DNA of 64,000 bases from contig NZ_LGHZ01000004.1 of assembly GCF_001266615.1 (NCBI RefSeq), positions 62,001 to 126,000 on the forward strand, in the 5' to 3' direction. Below, in pieces: positions 1 to 8,468 of the stretch (the first letter of the stretch is position 1; every line of letters begins with the position of its first letter). The DNA is from Kluyvera genomosp. 1. Lineage in GTDB: Bacteria > Pseudomonadota > Gammaproteobacteria > Enterobacterales > Enterobacteriaceae. A program made the position numbers and the translations under genes. The notes below the pieces were generated by a model. It was not told where the DNA came from, ran no database searches, and was given only the letters and a program-made list of their open reading frames with translations.

Positions 1-430
1 GGTGTGCGTAGGTGATTGGTGCTGGCATCAGCACATCGGTTTCGTTGGTCGCATAGCCGAACATCAGGCCTTGGTCACCCGCACCCTGTTCCAGCGGGTC
101 AGCACGGTCAACACCCTGGTTGATGTCAGGGGACTGTTTACCGATAGCGCTCAGTACTGCACAGGAGTTGGCATCAAAGCCCATATCCGAATGCACATAG
201 CCAATTTCGCGAACGGTTTTACGGGTGATCTCTTCGATATCAACCCAAGCGCTGGTGGTGATTTCACCGCCGACCAGCACCATACCGGTTTTGACGTAAG
301 TTTCGCACGCTACGCGGGCTTTCGGATCCTGTTCCAGGATAGCGTCCAGCACGGCGTCAGAAATTTGGTCCGCAATTTTGTCAGGATGCCCTTCGGATAC
401 AGACTCGGACGTAAAAAGGTGTTTTGCCAT
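1..430 (-). CDS. metK: S-adenosylmethionine synthase, N-terminal part
   Basis: Makes S-adenosylmethionine from methionine and ATP in the cytoplasm. The minus-strand reading frame starts at the ATG complementary to 428-430 with [20 protein letters not shown], the diagnostic N terminus of bacterial MetK with the ATP-binding SEGHPDK motif, and continues for about 143 residues through GGEITTSAW and GYATNET before leaving the window. The gene is cut by the window edge, not truncated biologically. It is divergent from yqgB-speA, the same arrangement as in E. coli. Identification is very secure. Confidence 0.97.
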   Translation of the reverse strand, partial: MAKHLFTSESVSEGHPDKIADQISDAVLDAILEQDPKARVACETYVKTGMVLVGGEITTSAWVDIEEITRKTVREIGYVHSDMGFDANSCAVLSAIGKQSPDINQGVDRADPLEQGAGDQGLMFGYATNETDVLMPAPITYAH

Positions 431-1081
431 ATTTAATATCACCCAATAGGAATTTGGTTAGCTCGAACTGTCGTGCTGCATAGTCACGATGGAGGATTCT
501 ACCACGGACTTGTCGCTTTCTGTCACTGGCAGTCTGAGTGTTAATCGGTATAGATGGATTAACATCTGGATGGCTATTTTAGGTCACATCTTCACCTCAT
601 TGCCAGTTTTTTTTGAGATGCCTCTCATTCTGCTGCTCAATGGAATGGAAATTTTTCCTGACACTGTCGTCAATGTGCACATTTATATTTTGCTTTTTTC
701 CCGCCTTATCGGTATAAAACGCCGCGCGCGGCTCATACCAATAAGCACACGTCATTTTCACGTGTCGCCACTTCCAGCCGGGCTAAAACTTTGCTTTGGC
801 TTGTTGGTCCGTTCTTACCGGGCGGCCGTGGAGGTGATACGAGATAATGAACCGTTGTATTCTGCCGATTTTGTCGTGCCGTTCTGGCGCGAACATACCC
901 CCCGCAACCCTCATTTCTGCTTTGCATACCAGCCGATGTTATACCCATTTCGGCGCTTCTCAGGACTCCAGAGCCGGTAGGTAACGGATGACTGAACAAG
1001 GGCGCTCTTGCTTGTAGCAAGGGTTTTCTCGTGGTTTCGCTGAACCGTCATACCAGGTTCAGGTGCGTGTTTTACAATGAT
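431..1081. other. metK-speA divergent intergenic region
   Basis: About 650 bp without a convincing gene. Reading frames here lack family resemblance and a good ribosome binding site. It holds the candidate MetJ boxes and, near its right end, two small perfect hairpins: CTTGC/GCAAG at about 1007-1021 and CTGAACC/GGTTCAG at 1040-1062. The second ends 19 bp before yqgB and may lie in the leader of the yqgB-speA transcript. The speA transcript of E. coli is known to have a long leader; the role of these stems is inference. Confidence 0.5.
544..567 (-). promoter_or_regulatory. candidate MetJ box array upstream of metK
   Basis: Read on the minus strand this is AGATGTTA-ATCCATCT-ATACCGAT, three abutting octamers matching the MetJ consensus AGACGTCT at 5, 5 and 4 of 8 positions. 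MetJ is known to repress metK through tandem met boxes, and the site lies about 115 bp upstream of the metK start. Individual matches are weak, so this rests on tandem arrangement and position. Confidence 0.4.
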
Positions 1082-1213
1082 ATGAATAAGAAACCGGTCG
1101 CACAGTCGGTGCGCCAGCATGTTCTGCTGGCTAATCCGTCTGCTTATGGGTTGTTATCGCAACGTTACGCTGCGATAGTAGTTAACTGTTTTACACTTGT
1201 TATAAATAATTGA
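1082..1213 (+). CDS. yqgB: small acidic-stress-related protein YqgB
   Basis: A 43-residue protein starting [20 protein letters not shown] and ending with the motif [10 protein letters not shown]. It is collinear with E. coli YqgB, which also sits immediately upstream of speA and is also 43 residues long, and shares KKPVAQ, AYGLLSQ and [10 protein letters not shown]. Its TGA (1211-1213) is embedded in the TTGAGG that serves as the speA ribosome binding site, so termination of yqgB and initiation of speA are physically coupled. Function of the family is poorly defined; whether it acts as a protein or as a leader peptide is open. Confidence 0.85.
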   Translation: MNKKPVAQSVRQHVLLANPSAYGLLSQRYAAIVVNCFTLVINN

Positions 1214-1221
1214 GGTTCGCT

Positions 1222-3198
1222 ATGTCTGACGACATTTCATTGGATTCGCTTTCGTCAGCAGGCGAACGCGGTGTACTACGTTCCATGCAGGAGGTTGCGA
1301 TGAGCTCCCAGGAAGCCAGCAAAATGCTACGCACATACAACATTGCCTGGTGGGGCAATAACTACTACGACGTCAACGAGCTTGGCCATATCAGCGTCTG
1401 CCCTGACCCTGATGTTCCGGACGCCCGTGTTGACCTCGCCGAGTTGGTAAAAGCCCGTGAAGCGCAGGGGCAGCGTCTGCCTGCGTTGTTCTGCTTCCCG
1501 CAGATCCTGCAGCATCGTCTGCGCTCGATTAACGCCGCGTTTAAACGCGCCCGTGAGTCTTATGGCTATAAAGGCGACTACTTCCTGGTCTATCCGATCA
1601 AGGTGAACCAGCATCGTCGCGTGATCGAATCGCTGATCCACTCCGGTGAACCGCTGGGGCTGGAAGCCGGTTCAAAAGCCGAGCTGATGGCTGTGCTGGC
1701 GCATGCGGGCATGACGCGTAGCGTGATTGTCTGTAACGGCTATAAAGACCGTGAATACATTCGTTTGGCGCTGGTCGGCGAAAAGATGGGCCATAAGGTC
1801 TATCTGGTCATCGAGAAAATGTCCGAAATTGCCATCGTGCTGGAAGAAGCCGAGCGCCTGAACGTGGTTCCGCGTCTGGGTGTCCGCGCGCGTCTGGCGT
1901 CGCAGGGCTCCGGTAAGTGGCAGTCCTCCGGTGGTGAGAAATCCAAGTTTGGCCTGGCGGCAAACCAGGTGCTGCAACTGGTTGAAATTCTGCGTGAGCG
2001 CGGTCGTCTTGACAGCATTCAACTGCTGCACTTCCACCTCGGTTCACAGATGGCCAACATTCGCGATATCGCCACTGGCGTGCGCGAGTCTGCCCGTTTC
2101 TACGTCGAACTGCATAAGCTGGGCGTGAATATTCAGTGTTTCGATGTCGGCGGTGGCCTGGGCGTGGACTATGAAGGTACGCGTTCGCAGTCCGATTGCT
2201 CCGTGAACTACGGGCTCAACGAATACGCAAACAACATTATCTGGGCGATTGGCGATGCGTGTGAAGAACACGGCCTGCCGCACCCAACGGTGATTACCGA
2301 GTCCGGCCGCGCAGTAACCGCACACCATACGGTGCTGGTCTCCAATATTATCGGGGTTGAACGTAGCGAAAACACCGAGGCAACGCCTCCGGCAGAAGAT
2401 GCTCCGCGCGCTCTGCAAAGCATGTGGGAAACCTGGCAGGAGATGCATGAGCCGGGAACACGCCGTTCGCTGCGTGAATGGCTGCACGACAGCCAGATGG
2501 ATCTGCACGATATTCACGTCGGCTACTCTTCAGGCACCTTCAGCCTGCAGGAACGCGCGTGGGCGGAACAGCTCTATCTGAATATGTGCCATGAAGTGCA
2601 GAAGCAACTCGACCCAAGCAACCGTGCGCACCGTCCGATTATCGACGAACTGCAGGAGCGTATGGCGGATAAGATTTACGTCAACTTCTCCCTGTTCCAG
2701 TCGATGCCGGATGCGTGGGGTATCGATCAACTGTTCCCGGTGATGCCGCTGGAAGGGCTGAACCAGGCACCTGAACGCCGTGCGGTGCTGCTGGATATCA
2801 CCTGCGACTCCGACGGTGCTATCGATCACTACGTTGATGGTGACGGTATTGCCACGACCATGCCGATGCCAGAATACGACGTGGATAACCCGCCGATGCT
2901 GGGCTTCTTTATGGTTGGCGCGTATCAAGAAATTCTCGGCAACATGCACAACCTGTTCGGCGATACCGAAGCGGTGGACGTGTTTGTCTTCCCTGACGGC
3001 AGCGTGGAAGTTGAACTGTCCGATGAAGGGGATACCGTGGCGGATATGCTGCAGTACGTGCAGCTCGATCCTAATACGCTGTTAACCCAGTTCCGCGACC
3101 AGGTGAAAAACACCGATCTGGACGCCGAACTGCAGCAGCAGTTCCTGGAAGAGTTTGAAGCTGGGCTGTACGGCTATACTTATCTCGAAGACGAGTAA
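1222..3198 (+). CDS. speA: biosynthetic arginine decarboxylase
   Basis: Decarboxylates arginine to agmatine, the first step of the arginine route to putrescine. The 658-residue protein matches the length of E. coli SpeA and is nearly identical along its whole length. The PLP lysine lies in YPIKVNQ (K127); HFHLGSQ, the glycine loop [10 protein letters not shown] and the C-terminal [10 protein letters not shown] active-site segment are present. The ATG at 1222 was chosen over the in-frame TTG at 1210 because it gives the family N terminus MSDD and has TGAGG at 1211-1215 at good spacing. It is followed by speB, which uses its product agmatine. Confidence 0.97.
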   Translation: MSDDISLDSLSSAGERGVLRSMQEVAMSSQEASKMLRTYNIAWWGNNYYDVNELGHISVCPDPDVPDARVDLAELVKAREAQGQRLPALFCFPQILQHRLRSINAAFKRARESYGYKGDYFLVYPIKVNQHRRVIESLIHSGEPLGLEAGSKAELMAVLAHAGMTRSVIVCNGYKDREYIRLALVGEKMGHKVYLVIEKMSEIAIVLEEAERLNVVPRLGVRARLASQGSGKWQSSGGEKSKFGLAANQVLQLVEILRERGRLDSIQLLHFHLGSQMANIRDIATGVRESARFYVELHKLGVNIQCFDVGGGLGVDYEGTRSQSDCSVNYGLNEYANNIIWAIGDACEEHGLPHPTVITESGRAVTAHHTVLVSNIIGVERSENTEATPPAEDAPRALQSMWETWQEMHEPGTRRSLREWLHDSQMDLHDIHVGYSSGTFSLQERAWAEQLYLNMCHEVQKQLDPSNRAHRPIIDELQERMADKIYVNFSLFQSMPDAWGIDQLFPVMPLEGLNQAPERRAVLLDITCDSDGAIDHYVDGDGIATTMPMPEYDVDNPPMLGFFMVGAYQEILGNMHNLFGDTEAVDVFVFPDGSVEVELSDEGDTVADMLQYVQLDPNTLLTQFRDQVKNTDLDAELQQQFLEEFEAGLYGYTYLEDE

Positions 3199-3207
3199 GT
3201 TGACGGC

Positions 3208-3348
3208 CCCCTCACCCTAACTCTCTCCCCAAAGGGGAGAGAGGCCCGCTGTGCGGTTGAGTTTTCAGGCTCTCCGCAGAGATGGAGAAGCTAAACGATG
3301 CGGTTTGGTTTTCTCCCTCTCCCTGAGGGAGAGGGGCGGGGTGAGGGG
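3208..3348. repeat. inverted palindromic intergenic repeat pair
   Basis: Two GC-rich palindromes face each other between speA and speB. The left arm begins CCCCTCACCCTAACTCTC and the right arm ends with the matching inverse GGGGCGGGGTGAGGGG. Each arm is itself a hairpin (CTCTCTCCCC/GGGGAGAGAG near 3220-3243 and CCCTCTCCCT/AGGGAGAGGG near 3315-3335). This is the architecture of a bacterial interspersed mosaic (REP/BIME-like) element of enterobacteria. It could stabilise or separate the speA and speB parts of the message. Confidence 0.7.
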
Positions 3349-3420
3349 ACAAGCGTACACCGCTTGTATCCGTACAAAATAACGGCGATAATTCGCCCAT
3401 ATAAGCAGTTACCCAAATCA

Positions 3421-3464
3421 ATCCCTTCCTCGTCGGGCCTAACGACGCGGAGGGGATTTTTTTT
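3421..3464 (+). terminator. probable intrinsic terminator between speA and speB
   Basis: An imperfect stem (ATCCC..CC.CGTCG pairing with CGACG.GG.GGGAT, loop GGCCTAA) is followed directly by eight T residues at 3457-3464. It ends 26 bp before the speB start, so speB presumably also has its own promoter or relies on readthrough; E. coli speB is known to be transcribed both ways. Confidence 0.6.
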
Positions 3465-3490
3465 AGCATGATTTTACAAGAGGTTAGCAC

Positions 3491-4411
3491 ATGAGCACCT
3501 TAGGTCATCAATACGATAACTCCCTGGTTTCCAACGCGTTTGGTTTTCTACGTCTGCCGATGAACTTCCAGCCGTACGACAGCGATGCGGATTGGGTGAT
3601 TACTGGCGTACCGTTTGATATGGCAACCTCCGGTCGTGCCGGTGGCCGTCATGGCCCGGCGGCGATCCGCCAGGTTTCCACTAACCTGGCCTGGGAGCAC
3701 AACCGCTTCCCGTGGAACTTCGATATGCGTGAACGCCTGAATGTCGTTGACTGCGGCGACCTGGTTTACGCGTTCGGCGATGCCCGTGAAATGAGTGAAA
3801 AACTGCAGGCGCACGCGGAAAAACTGCTGGCAGCCGGTAAGCGTATGCTCTCCTTCGGCGGCGACCATTTCATCACCCTGCCGCTGCTGCGCGCGCACGC
3901 GAAGCACTTCGGCAAAATGGCGCTGGTGCACTTTGATGCCCACACCGATACCTACGCTAACGGCTGCGAGTTCGACCACGGCACCATGTTCTACACCGCG
4001 CCGAACGAAGGTCTGATTGACCCGAACCACTCGGTGCAGATTGGTATCCGTACCGAGTTTGATAAAGACAACGGCTTCACCGTGCTCGATGCCTGCCAGG
4101 TTAACGATCGCGGCGTGGACGATATCATCGCGCAGGTTAAGCAGATTGTCGGTGATATGCCAGTTTATCTGACCTTCGACATCGACTGTCTGGATCCGGC
4201 GTTTGCACCGGGCACCGGTACGCCAGTGATCGGCGGTCTGACATCCGATCGCGCCATTAAACTGGTCCGCGGCCTTAAAGATCTCAACATCGTCGGTATG
4301 GACGTGGTTGAAGTGGCTCCGGCCTATGACCAGTCAGAGATCACCGCACTGGCGGCCGCAACCCTGGCGCTGGAAATGCTCTACATCCAGGCGGCGAAAA
4401 AAGGCGAATAA
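3491..4411 (+). CDS. speB: agmatinase (agmatine ureohydrolase)
   Basis: Hydrolyses agmatine to putrescine and urea, completing the pathway begun by SpeA. The 306-residue protein equals E. coli SpeB in length and is almost identical. The binuclear manganese site of the arginase/ureohydrolase family is intact: GGDH (H126), HFDAHTDT (D149, H151, D153) and [16 protein letters not shown]. The ATG is preceded by AAGAGG. In E. coli the next gene is loiP; here the 16-kb catabolic island begins right after the speB stop. Confidence 0.97.
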   Translation: MSTLGHQYDNSLVSNAFGFLRLPMNFQPYDSDADWVITGVPFDMATSGRAGGRHGPAAIRQVSTNLAWEHNRFPWNFDMRERLNVVDCGDLVYAFGDAREMSEKLQAHAEKLLAAGKRMLSFGGDHFITLPLLRAHAKHFGKMALVHFDAHTDTYANGCEFDHGTMFYTAPNEGLIDPNHSVQIGIRTEFDKDNGFTVLDACQVNDRGVDDIIAQVKQIVGDMPVYLTFDIDCLDPAFAPGTGTPVIGGLTSDRAIKLVRGLKDLNIVGMDVVEVAPAYDQSEITALAAATLALEMLYIQAAKKGE

Positions 4412-4414
4412 GCC

Positions 4415-5626
4415 TTAAACGCTCACTGCTGCTGCGCGACGCATGCGCAGCAGCAGCATCCCACCTGCCAGCAGCGTGATAATCTGCGAGGCAACCAGCA
4501 CCGAAAACCCGGAGCTGACCGAACCCACCGACTTCATCACCAACCCCATCAACAGCGGAATAAACGCCGCACAAATGTTGCCAATGCCATTGATAATCCC
4601 GTAAGCGCTCCCGACGGCTTCCCGGGCGGCGTGATGCTGCACCACCGCAGGAATTGCCGCGCCCTGCAAACCCCAGAAGATATTCGCCGAAAGCATAAAC
4701 AGCGCCAGCATGGCCGGCTGGTGGCTCAACATCAGCGCCATCACGGAAAGCGCCGTCAGTAAACCGCCCACCACAAAAAGCACCGGTGCCTGTTCCGGGC
4801 GCATTTTGTCGAGCAGCACGCCGCCAAGAAACTTAGACCCCAGGCTCAGTAAGAAAGGGATGGCCGCGAGCAAACCGGTCGCGTGCAGCGAGAAGTGGTG
4901 CTCATCGCGCAGCCATGCCGGCAGCCAGGCGCTGCTACCCCAGAGGTAGCTTAGCGTGGCGATCTCGACCAGCAGGATCCAGCCCAGTAGCGGCGTTTTC
5001 CATGCGAGGGTAAAAGTGTGCATAAAGCCCGCGCTGTGGCGTTCGACTTCCCGACGTGGTGCGGGAAGAAAGCGCCAGATAAGTCCACCGCCGAGCAAAA
5101 GATTCATCACCGCCAGTGCATAGAACGATCCCATCCAGCCAAAATGCGTCATTGTCCAGGTGATCAGCGGAAAGCCAACCGCCAGTCCCAACGAAACGCC
5201 CAGCGCAGTGACAGCGTTGGGTTTACCTATCTCATCGGCAGTAAAGTTATCGCTGATAAACCGCGTTTTGAGTGAGAACAGTGGCCCTTCGGCGATGCCC
5301 AGAATGATGCGTGCGACCAGCATGCCCATCAGCGATCCCAACAGCGGTGATATGGCGCACACCACGGCCCAAATCAGAATGCTGCCCAACAACCCTTGTC
5401 GATAATTAAACCGGTTTTCAATAACCGGAGTTAATAGTAAAGCGGAAAAACCATAACCCAGTAGAAAGCAGGTCATTAACATTCCCTGTAACATTCTGTT
5501 TCCATTTAAACGGAAGTGATCGGCGAATTCCGGGTTGAGAATCATCACCGAGATATTTACCCGGTCGACGTATGAAATAATAATTAACAATAACAATGCG
5601 ATTGTTCCCTGCCATCTTACCGTCAT
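4415..5626 (-). CDS. MFS transporter, anion:cation symporter-like
   Basis: A 403-residue major facilitator protein with about twelve hydrophobic segments. The first helix reads ALLLLIIISYVDRVNISVM and helix 4 carries LGIAEGPLFS, features of the ACS family that includes glucarate, galactonate, 4-hydroxyphenylacetate and phthalate carriers. It is convergent with speB (3-bp gap) and divergent from the Rieske ferredoxin gene, so it shares a promoter region with the catabolic operon and probably imports its substrate. A second related MFS gene (11483-12739) carries the same LGIAEGPLFP signature, so the island has two paralogous carriers. Substrate unknown. Confidence 0.8.
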   Translation of the reverse strand: MTVRWQGTIALLLLIIISYVDRVNISVMILNPEFADHFRLNGNRMLQGMLMTCFLLGYGFSALLLTPVIENRFNYRQGLLGSILIWAVVCAISPLLGSLMGMLVARIILGIAEGPLFSLKTRFISDNFTADEIGKPNAVTALGVSLGLAVGFPLITWTMTHFGWMGSFYALAVMNLLLGGGLIWRFLPAPRREVERHSAGFMHTFTLAWKTPLLGWILLVEIATLSYLWGSSAWLPAWLRDEHHFSLHATGLLAAIPFLLSLGSKFLGGVLLDKMRPEQAPVLFVVGGLLTALSVMALMLSHQPAMLALFMLSANIFWGLQGAAIPAVVQHHAAREAVGSAYGIINGIGNICAAFIPLLMGLVMKSVGSVSSGFSVLVASQIITLLAGGMLLLRMRRAAAVSV

Positions 5627-5739
5627 GACTTCCGCCTTAATGATGTTTATCTGTTTATATTGTTATTCTGGTGACTATCACGGAGCTAAAATGGTTAACA
5701 TATGAAACTCATTGTTTTATATAGATAAAATAACTTGTT

Positions 5740-5755
5740 GTTTCATGGGTGAAAC
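5740..5755. promoter_or_regulatory. palindromic operator candidate 1 (IclR type)
   Basis: GTTTCATGGGTGAAAC: perfect 6-bp arms around a 4-bp centre. It shares both arms with the second palindrome at 6009-6024 and lies 114 bp upstream of the MFS start. Assignment to the IclR protein encoded at 8469-9257 is inference from proximity and symmetry. Confidence 0.6.
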
Positions 5756-5957
5756 AGCTTCATGGTAGCGGGTAATAATTTTTAGAGACTATCAATAGAA
5801 CAAGTCAATATCTATTTTTGAAAATTTAAGAACATTAATAAAATGTATTCCTGACGCTTCGTATTATGAAGATTTCATATCTCTGCATTTTTTCGTGATC
5901 CTTTGCACACTTAGTTAATTAAACTCCTTGAGATTAACAATTCGGTCACATTCCCAC

Positions 5958-5985
5958 TTGACGTCAGACGCATCGCTTTTATATT
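5958..5985 (+). promoter_or_regulatory. sigma70-like promoter of the Rieske operon
   Basis: TTGACG at 5958-5963 and TATATT at 5980-5985 are separated by 16 bp. Transcription would begin near 5992, so palindrome 2 (6009-6024) would lie just downstream of the start point, where a bound repressor could block elongation. Confidence 0.5.
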
Positions 5986-6008
5986 GACCGTATTAAATAA
6001 GAAACAGA

Positions 6009-6024
6009 GTTTCATATATGAAAC
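6009..6024. promoter_or_regulatory. palindromic operator candidate 2 (IclR type)
   Basis: GTTTCATATATGAAAC is a perfect 16-bp palindrome. It lies between the predicted promoter and the GGAGG ribosome binding site (6033-6037) of the ferredoxin gene. Same half-site GTTTCA as palindrome 1. Confidence 0.65.
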
Positions 6025-6043
6025 AAAAGCCTGGAGGATCGCG

Positions 6044-6367
6044 ATGAGCTGGATAGGCGTATGTGACGCAGAGCAAGTACAGGAAGATTTCCCTTTTAGC
6101 GGCAATATCGAAGGCAAAGAGATCGGCATTTACCTGATCGACGGTGAATTTTTTGCCCTGGAAGATGTATGCCCCCACGCCTATGCGCTGTTGAGCCAGG
6201 GTTTTGTCGAAGACGGCAAGGTGGAGTGTCCGCTGCATGAGGCCGTATTTGATGTCAAAACCGGCCAGTGTTTGCACGGTCCCGGCGGGCGAAATCTCAA
6301 CCGTTACCCGGTTCGGGTATTTGAAAATCAGATTCAGATTACGTTTATCGAGGAGACCGTGGCATGA
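6044..6367 (+). CDS. Rieske [2Fe-2S] ferredoxin of an oxygenase system
   Basis: A 107-residue electron carrier that would pass electrons from the reductase (10269-11456) to the oxygenase alpha subunit (6683-7705). The Rieske ligands are C43-P-H45 (VCPHAYALL) and C62-P-L-H65 (ECPLHEAVFD), with the usual 16-residue spacing. The ATG at 6044 is preceded by GGAGG at ideal spacing; the longer reading from 5984 would run through the operator palindrome and is rejected. It is the first gene of the catabolic operon and its TGA overlaps the next start (ATGA). Two-component naphthalene/biphenyl-type ferredoxins are the closest family. Confidence 0.9.
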   Translation: MSWIGVCDAEQVQEDFPFSGNIEGKEIGIYLIDGEFFALEDVCPHAYALLSQGFVEDGKVECPLHEAVFDVKTGQCLHGPGGRNLNRYPVRVFENQIQITFIEETVA

Positions 6368-6672
6368 GCGAAACCCAGGATTTTAACCCAGCGCTGCCGG
6401 AGAGCCGTCAGTTCACGCCTCCTGCTGAAGGCGGCAACGGTGCAATTCATAAACCGGGCAGCTACCAGAACCTCATTTGGCAGACGCGCAGCCGGGTCCC
6501 GGAGAACTGGGAACTGAATCTGATTGCTGCTCTGGAGACGCTCTTCGAGCAGGGCGTTGATACGCTACCGGCGCTGGTGAACGGGTTGAATGCTGCACGT
6601 ATGCACGACCAGCAGGGGGAGCCGTGGAGCGACAGCAGCTTCCAGGCGTTCTTAAAGGTTAATGGTTACTGA
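6364..6672 (+). CDS. recombinase-like helix-turn-helix small protein
   Basis: A 102-residue soluble protein of unknown function, translationally coupled to the ferredoxin through a 4-bp ATGA overlap and ending 10 bp before the oxygenase alpha gene. Residues about 55-102 resemble the helical DNA-binding-like domain of large serine recombinases: LVNGLNAARM, then GEPWSDSSFQAFL and a final Y, compare the recombinase pattern of a 'LN..G' helix followed by 'G..WS..SV...L.N..Y'. There is no serine recombinase catalytic domain. Proteins of this sort recur beside Rieske oxygenases; I recall them being named only for the fold. It may be an accessory of the oxygenase rather than a DNA-binding protein. 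Function unknown. Confidence 0.7.
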   Translation: MSETQDFNPALPESRQFTPPAEGGNGAIHKPGSYQNLIWQTRSRVPENWELNLIAALETLFEQGVDTLPALVNGLNAARMHDQQGEPWSDSSFQAFLKVNGY

Positions 6673-6682
6673 GGGCAGGGCG

Positions 6683-7705
6683 ATGACGACGAGCGTACAA
6701 AATTATCTCGACACGGGCCTGCGCGGCCTTTGGTATCCGGTACTGGCCAGTTGGGAAGTCCAGTCGGCACCGGTGGGCATTACTCGCCTTGGCGAGCAGA
6801 TTGTGGTCTGGCGTAACAAAGATGGTCAGGTACAGGCGCTGGAAGACCGCTGCCCGCACCGTGGCGCACGTCTGTCGATGGGCTGGAATCTGGGCGATCG
6901 CATCGCCTGCTGGTATCACGGGGTTGAGGTGGCGGGTAACGGCGAAGTCAAAGATGTTCCCGCCGTCGATAAATGCCCGCTGGTGGGCCAGCAGTGCGTG
7001 CGCAGCTACAACGTGCAGGAAGCGCACGGCGCGATCTTCCTGTGGTTTGGCGTTACCGCCGATCAGCAGCCCGATGAGTTAACCTTCCCAACGGAATTGG
7101 CTGACGGCGAAGCCTACAGCAACTTCCTGTGTACCGCGGCGTGGGACTGTAACTATCAGTACGCGCTGGAAAACGTGATGGATCCGATGCACGGCACTTA
7201 CCTGCACTCCTCCTCGCACTCGATGGCTGAAGGCGATCGCAAGGCCGACATGGTGTTGCAGCCAACTAAGACTGGCTTCATTTTTGAGAAAAAAGGCCAA
7301 AGCGGCGTCAACTTTGACTGGGTAGAACTGGGCAACAGCGGCACCTACTGGATGCGTTTGTCGATCCCTTACAAGCAGCGCTTTGGGCCGGGTGGCCACT
7401 TCTTTATCGTCGGCATGGTGGTGCCGGAAGATAACGATCACTGCCGCGTGTTCTTCTGGCGTATTCGCCGTGTGCAGGGCTGGCAGCGCGATATGTGGCG
7501 CTTCATGTACCGTAATCGCCTGGAGAAGCTGCACTGGGAAGTGCTGGAGCAAGACCGCGTGGTGCTTGAAAGCCTGGCGCCAAACGCCCGTGAACACGAA
7601 TACCTTTATCAGCACGACGTGGGGTTGTCCCGCCTGCGCCGCATGATGCAGAAAGCCGCTAAAGAGCAGTTGGCGGTTCGGGAACAGCAGCAAGGAGCGG
7701 CCTGA
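6683..7705 (+). CDS. Rieske non-heme iron oxygenase, alpha subunit
   Basis: Catalytic component of the ring-hydroxylating system, 340 residues from the ATG at 6683 (GAGGG upstream at 6671-6675; the GTG/ATG-like start at 6662 would overlap the previous gene). The N-terminal Rieske domain has C57-P-H59 and C76-W-Y-H79; the catalytic domain has the mononuclear iron site ENVMDPMHGTYLH with D167, H170 and H175. No beta-subunit gene follows, so it is probably an alpha-only oligomer like vanillate, carbazole or phenoxybenzoate oxygenases, and may be a demethylase or monooxygenase as easily as a dioxygenase. The substrate cannot be read from sequence. TGATG overlap joins it to the next gene. Confidence 0.9.
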   Translation: MTTSVQNYLDTGLRGLWYPVLASWEVQSAPVGITRLGEQIVVWRNKDGQVQALEDRCPHRGARLSMGWNLGDRIACWYHGVEVAGNGEVKDVPAVDKCPLVGQQCVRSYNVQEAHGAIFLWFGVTADQQPDELTFPTELADGEAYSNFLCTAAWDCNYQYALENVMDPMHGTYLHSSSHSMAEGDRKADMVLQPTKTGFIFEKKGQSGVNFDWVELGNSGTYWMRLSIPYKQRFGPGGHFFIVGMVVPEDNDHCRVFFWRIRRVQGWQRDMWRFMYRNRLEKLHWEVLEQDRVVLESLAPNAREHEYLYQHDVGLSRLRRMMQKAAKEQLAVREQQQGAA

Positions 7706-8454
7706 TGAATGGCCTCCTGAACGGTAAACGCATTGTGGTTACCGGCGCGGCGCGTGGGCTGGGTTTCCACTTCGCCAAAGCCTGCGCAGAGCAGGGTGCG
7801 GCGGTGGTGATGTGCGACATTCTTGAAGGTGAACTTGCCGAAAGCTCCCATGGGCTGCGCGAGCAGGGCTATACCATCGAATCGCACGTTATCGATCTGG
7901 CGGATGCGGCCTCAATCGATACCACATTCAGCGCGATCGGTGAGAAGGGCCAGATTGATGGTCTGGTGAACAATGCGGCGATGGCCACCGGCGTCGGCGG
8001 TAAAAACATGCTCGACTACGATGCGGATCTTTGGGATCGGGTGATGTCGGTGAACGTCAAAGGCACCTGGCTGGTCACCCGCGCGGCGGTGCCGCTGCTG
8101 CGCGAAGGATCGGGCATCGTCAACGTGGCTTCGGATACCGCGCTGTGGGGCGCACCGCGCTTAATGGCCTACGTCGCCAGCAAAGGGGCGGTGATTGCCA
8201 TGACGCGTTCCATGGCCCGCGAGCTGGGTGAAAAACGCATTCACATCAACGCGATTGCGCCAGGATTAACCCGCGTCGAGGCCACGGAATATGTGCCTGC
8301 GGAGCGTCACCAGCTGTATGAAAACGGACGCGCGCTCAGCGGCGCGCAGCAGCCCGAGGATGTGACCGGCAGCGTAGTCTGGCTGTTGAGCGATCTGTCG
8401 CGGTTTATCACCGGGCAGCTCATTCCGGTCAACGGCGGTTTTGTTTTTAACTAA
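7705..8454 (+). CDS. short-chain dehydrogenase/reductase
   Basis: A 249-residue classical SDR with the cofactor loop TGAARGLG (13-20), NNAA at 89-92 and an intact catalytic triad S143, Y156, K160 (LMAYVASKG). D38 after the second strand (VVMCDIL) favours NAD over NADP. It overlaps the oxygenase stop by one base, so it is probably translated with it. In oxygenase operons such enzymes oxidise cis-dihydrodiols to catechols; if the oxygenase is a monooxygenase or demethylase it would instead oxidise an alcohol intermediate. Confidence 0.85.
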   Translation: MNGLLNGKRIVVTGAARGLGFHFAKACAEQGAAVVMCDILEGELAESSHGLREQGYTIESHVIDLADAASIDTTFSAIGEKGQIDGLVNNAAMATGVGGKNMLDYDADLWDRVMSVNVKGTWLVTRAAVPLLREGSGIVNVASDTALWGAPRLMAYVASKGAVIAMTRSMARELGEKRIHINAIAPGLTRVEATEYVPAERHQLYENGRALSGAQQPEDVTGSVVWLLSDLSRFITGQLIPVNGGFVFN

Positions 8455-8468
8455 GAAGTGGAGTGCAT

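Larger units (their letters stand above)
5627..6043. other. AT-rich divergent promoter region of the catabolic island
   Basis: A 417-bp stretch, clearly richer in A and T than the genes around it, separating the MFS gene from the Rieske operon. It contains the two 16-bp palindromes and the sigma70-like promoter listed separately, plus imperfect relatives of the palindrome at about 5694-5708 (GTTAACATATGAAAC). No gene of its own is visible. Confidence 0.6.

Noticed and set aside
489-980. 163-residue plus-strand frame between metK and speA
   Set aside because: Low-complexity, hydrophobic-to-basic translation without family resemblance; the region is the divergent metK/speA control region.
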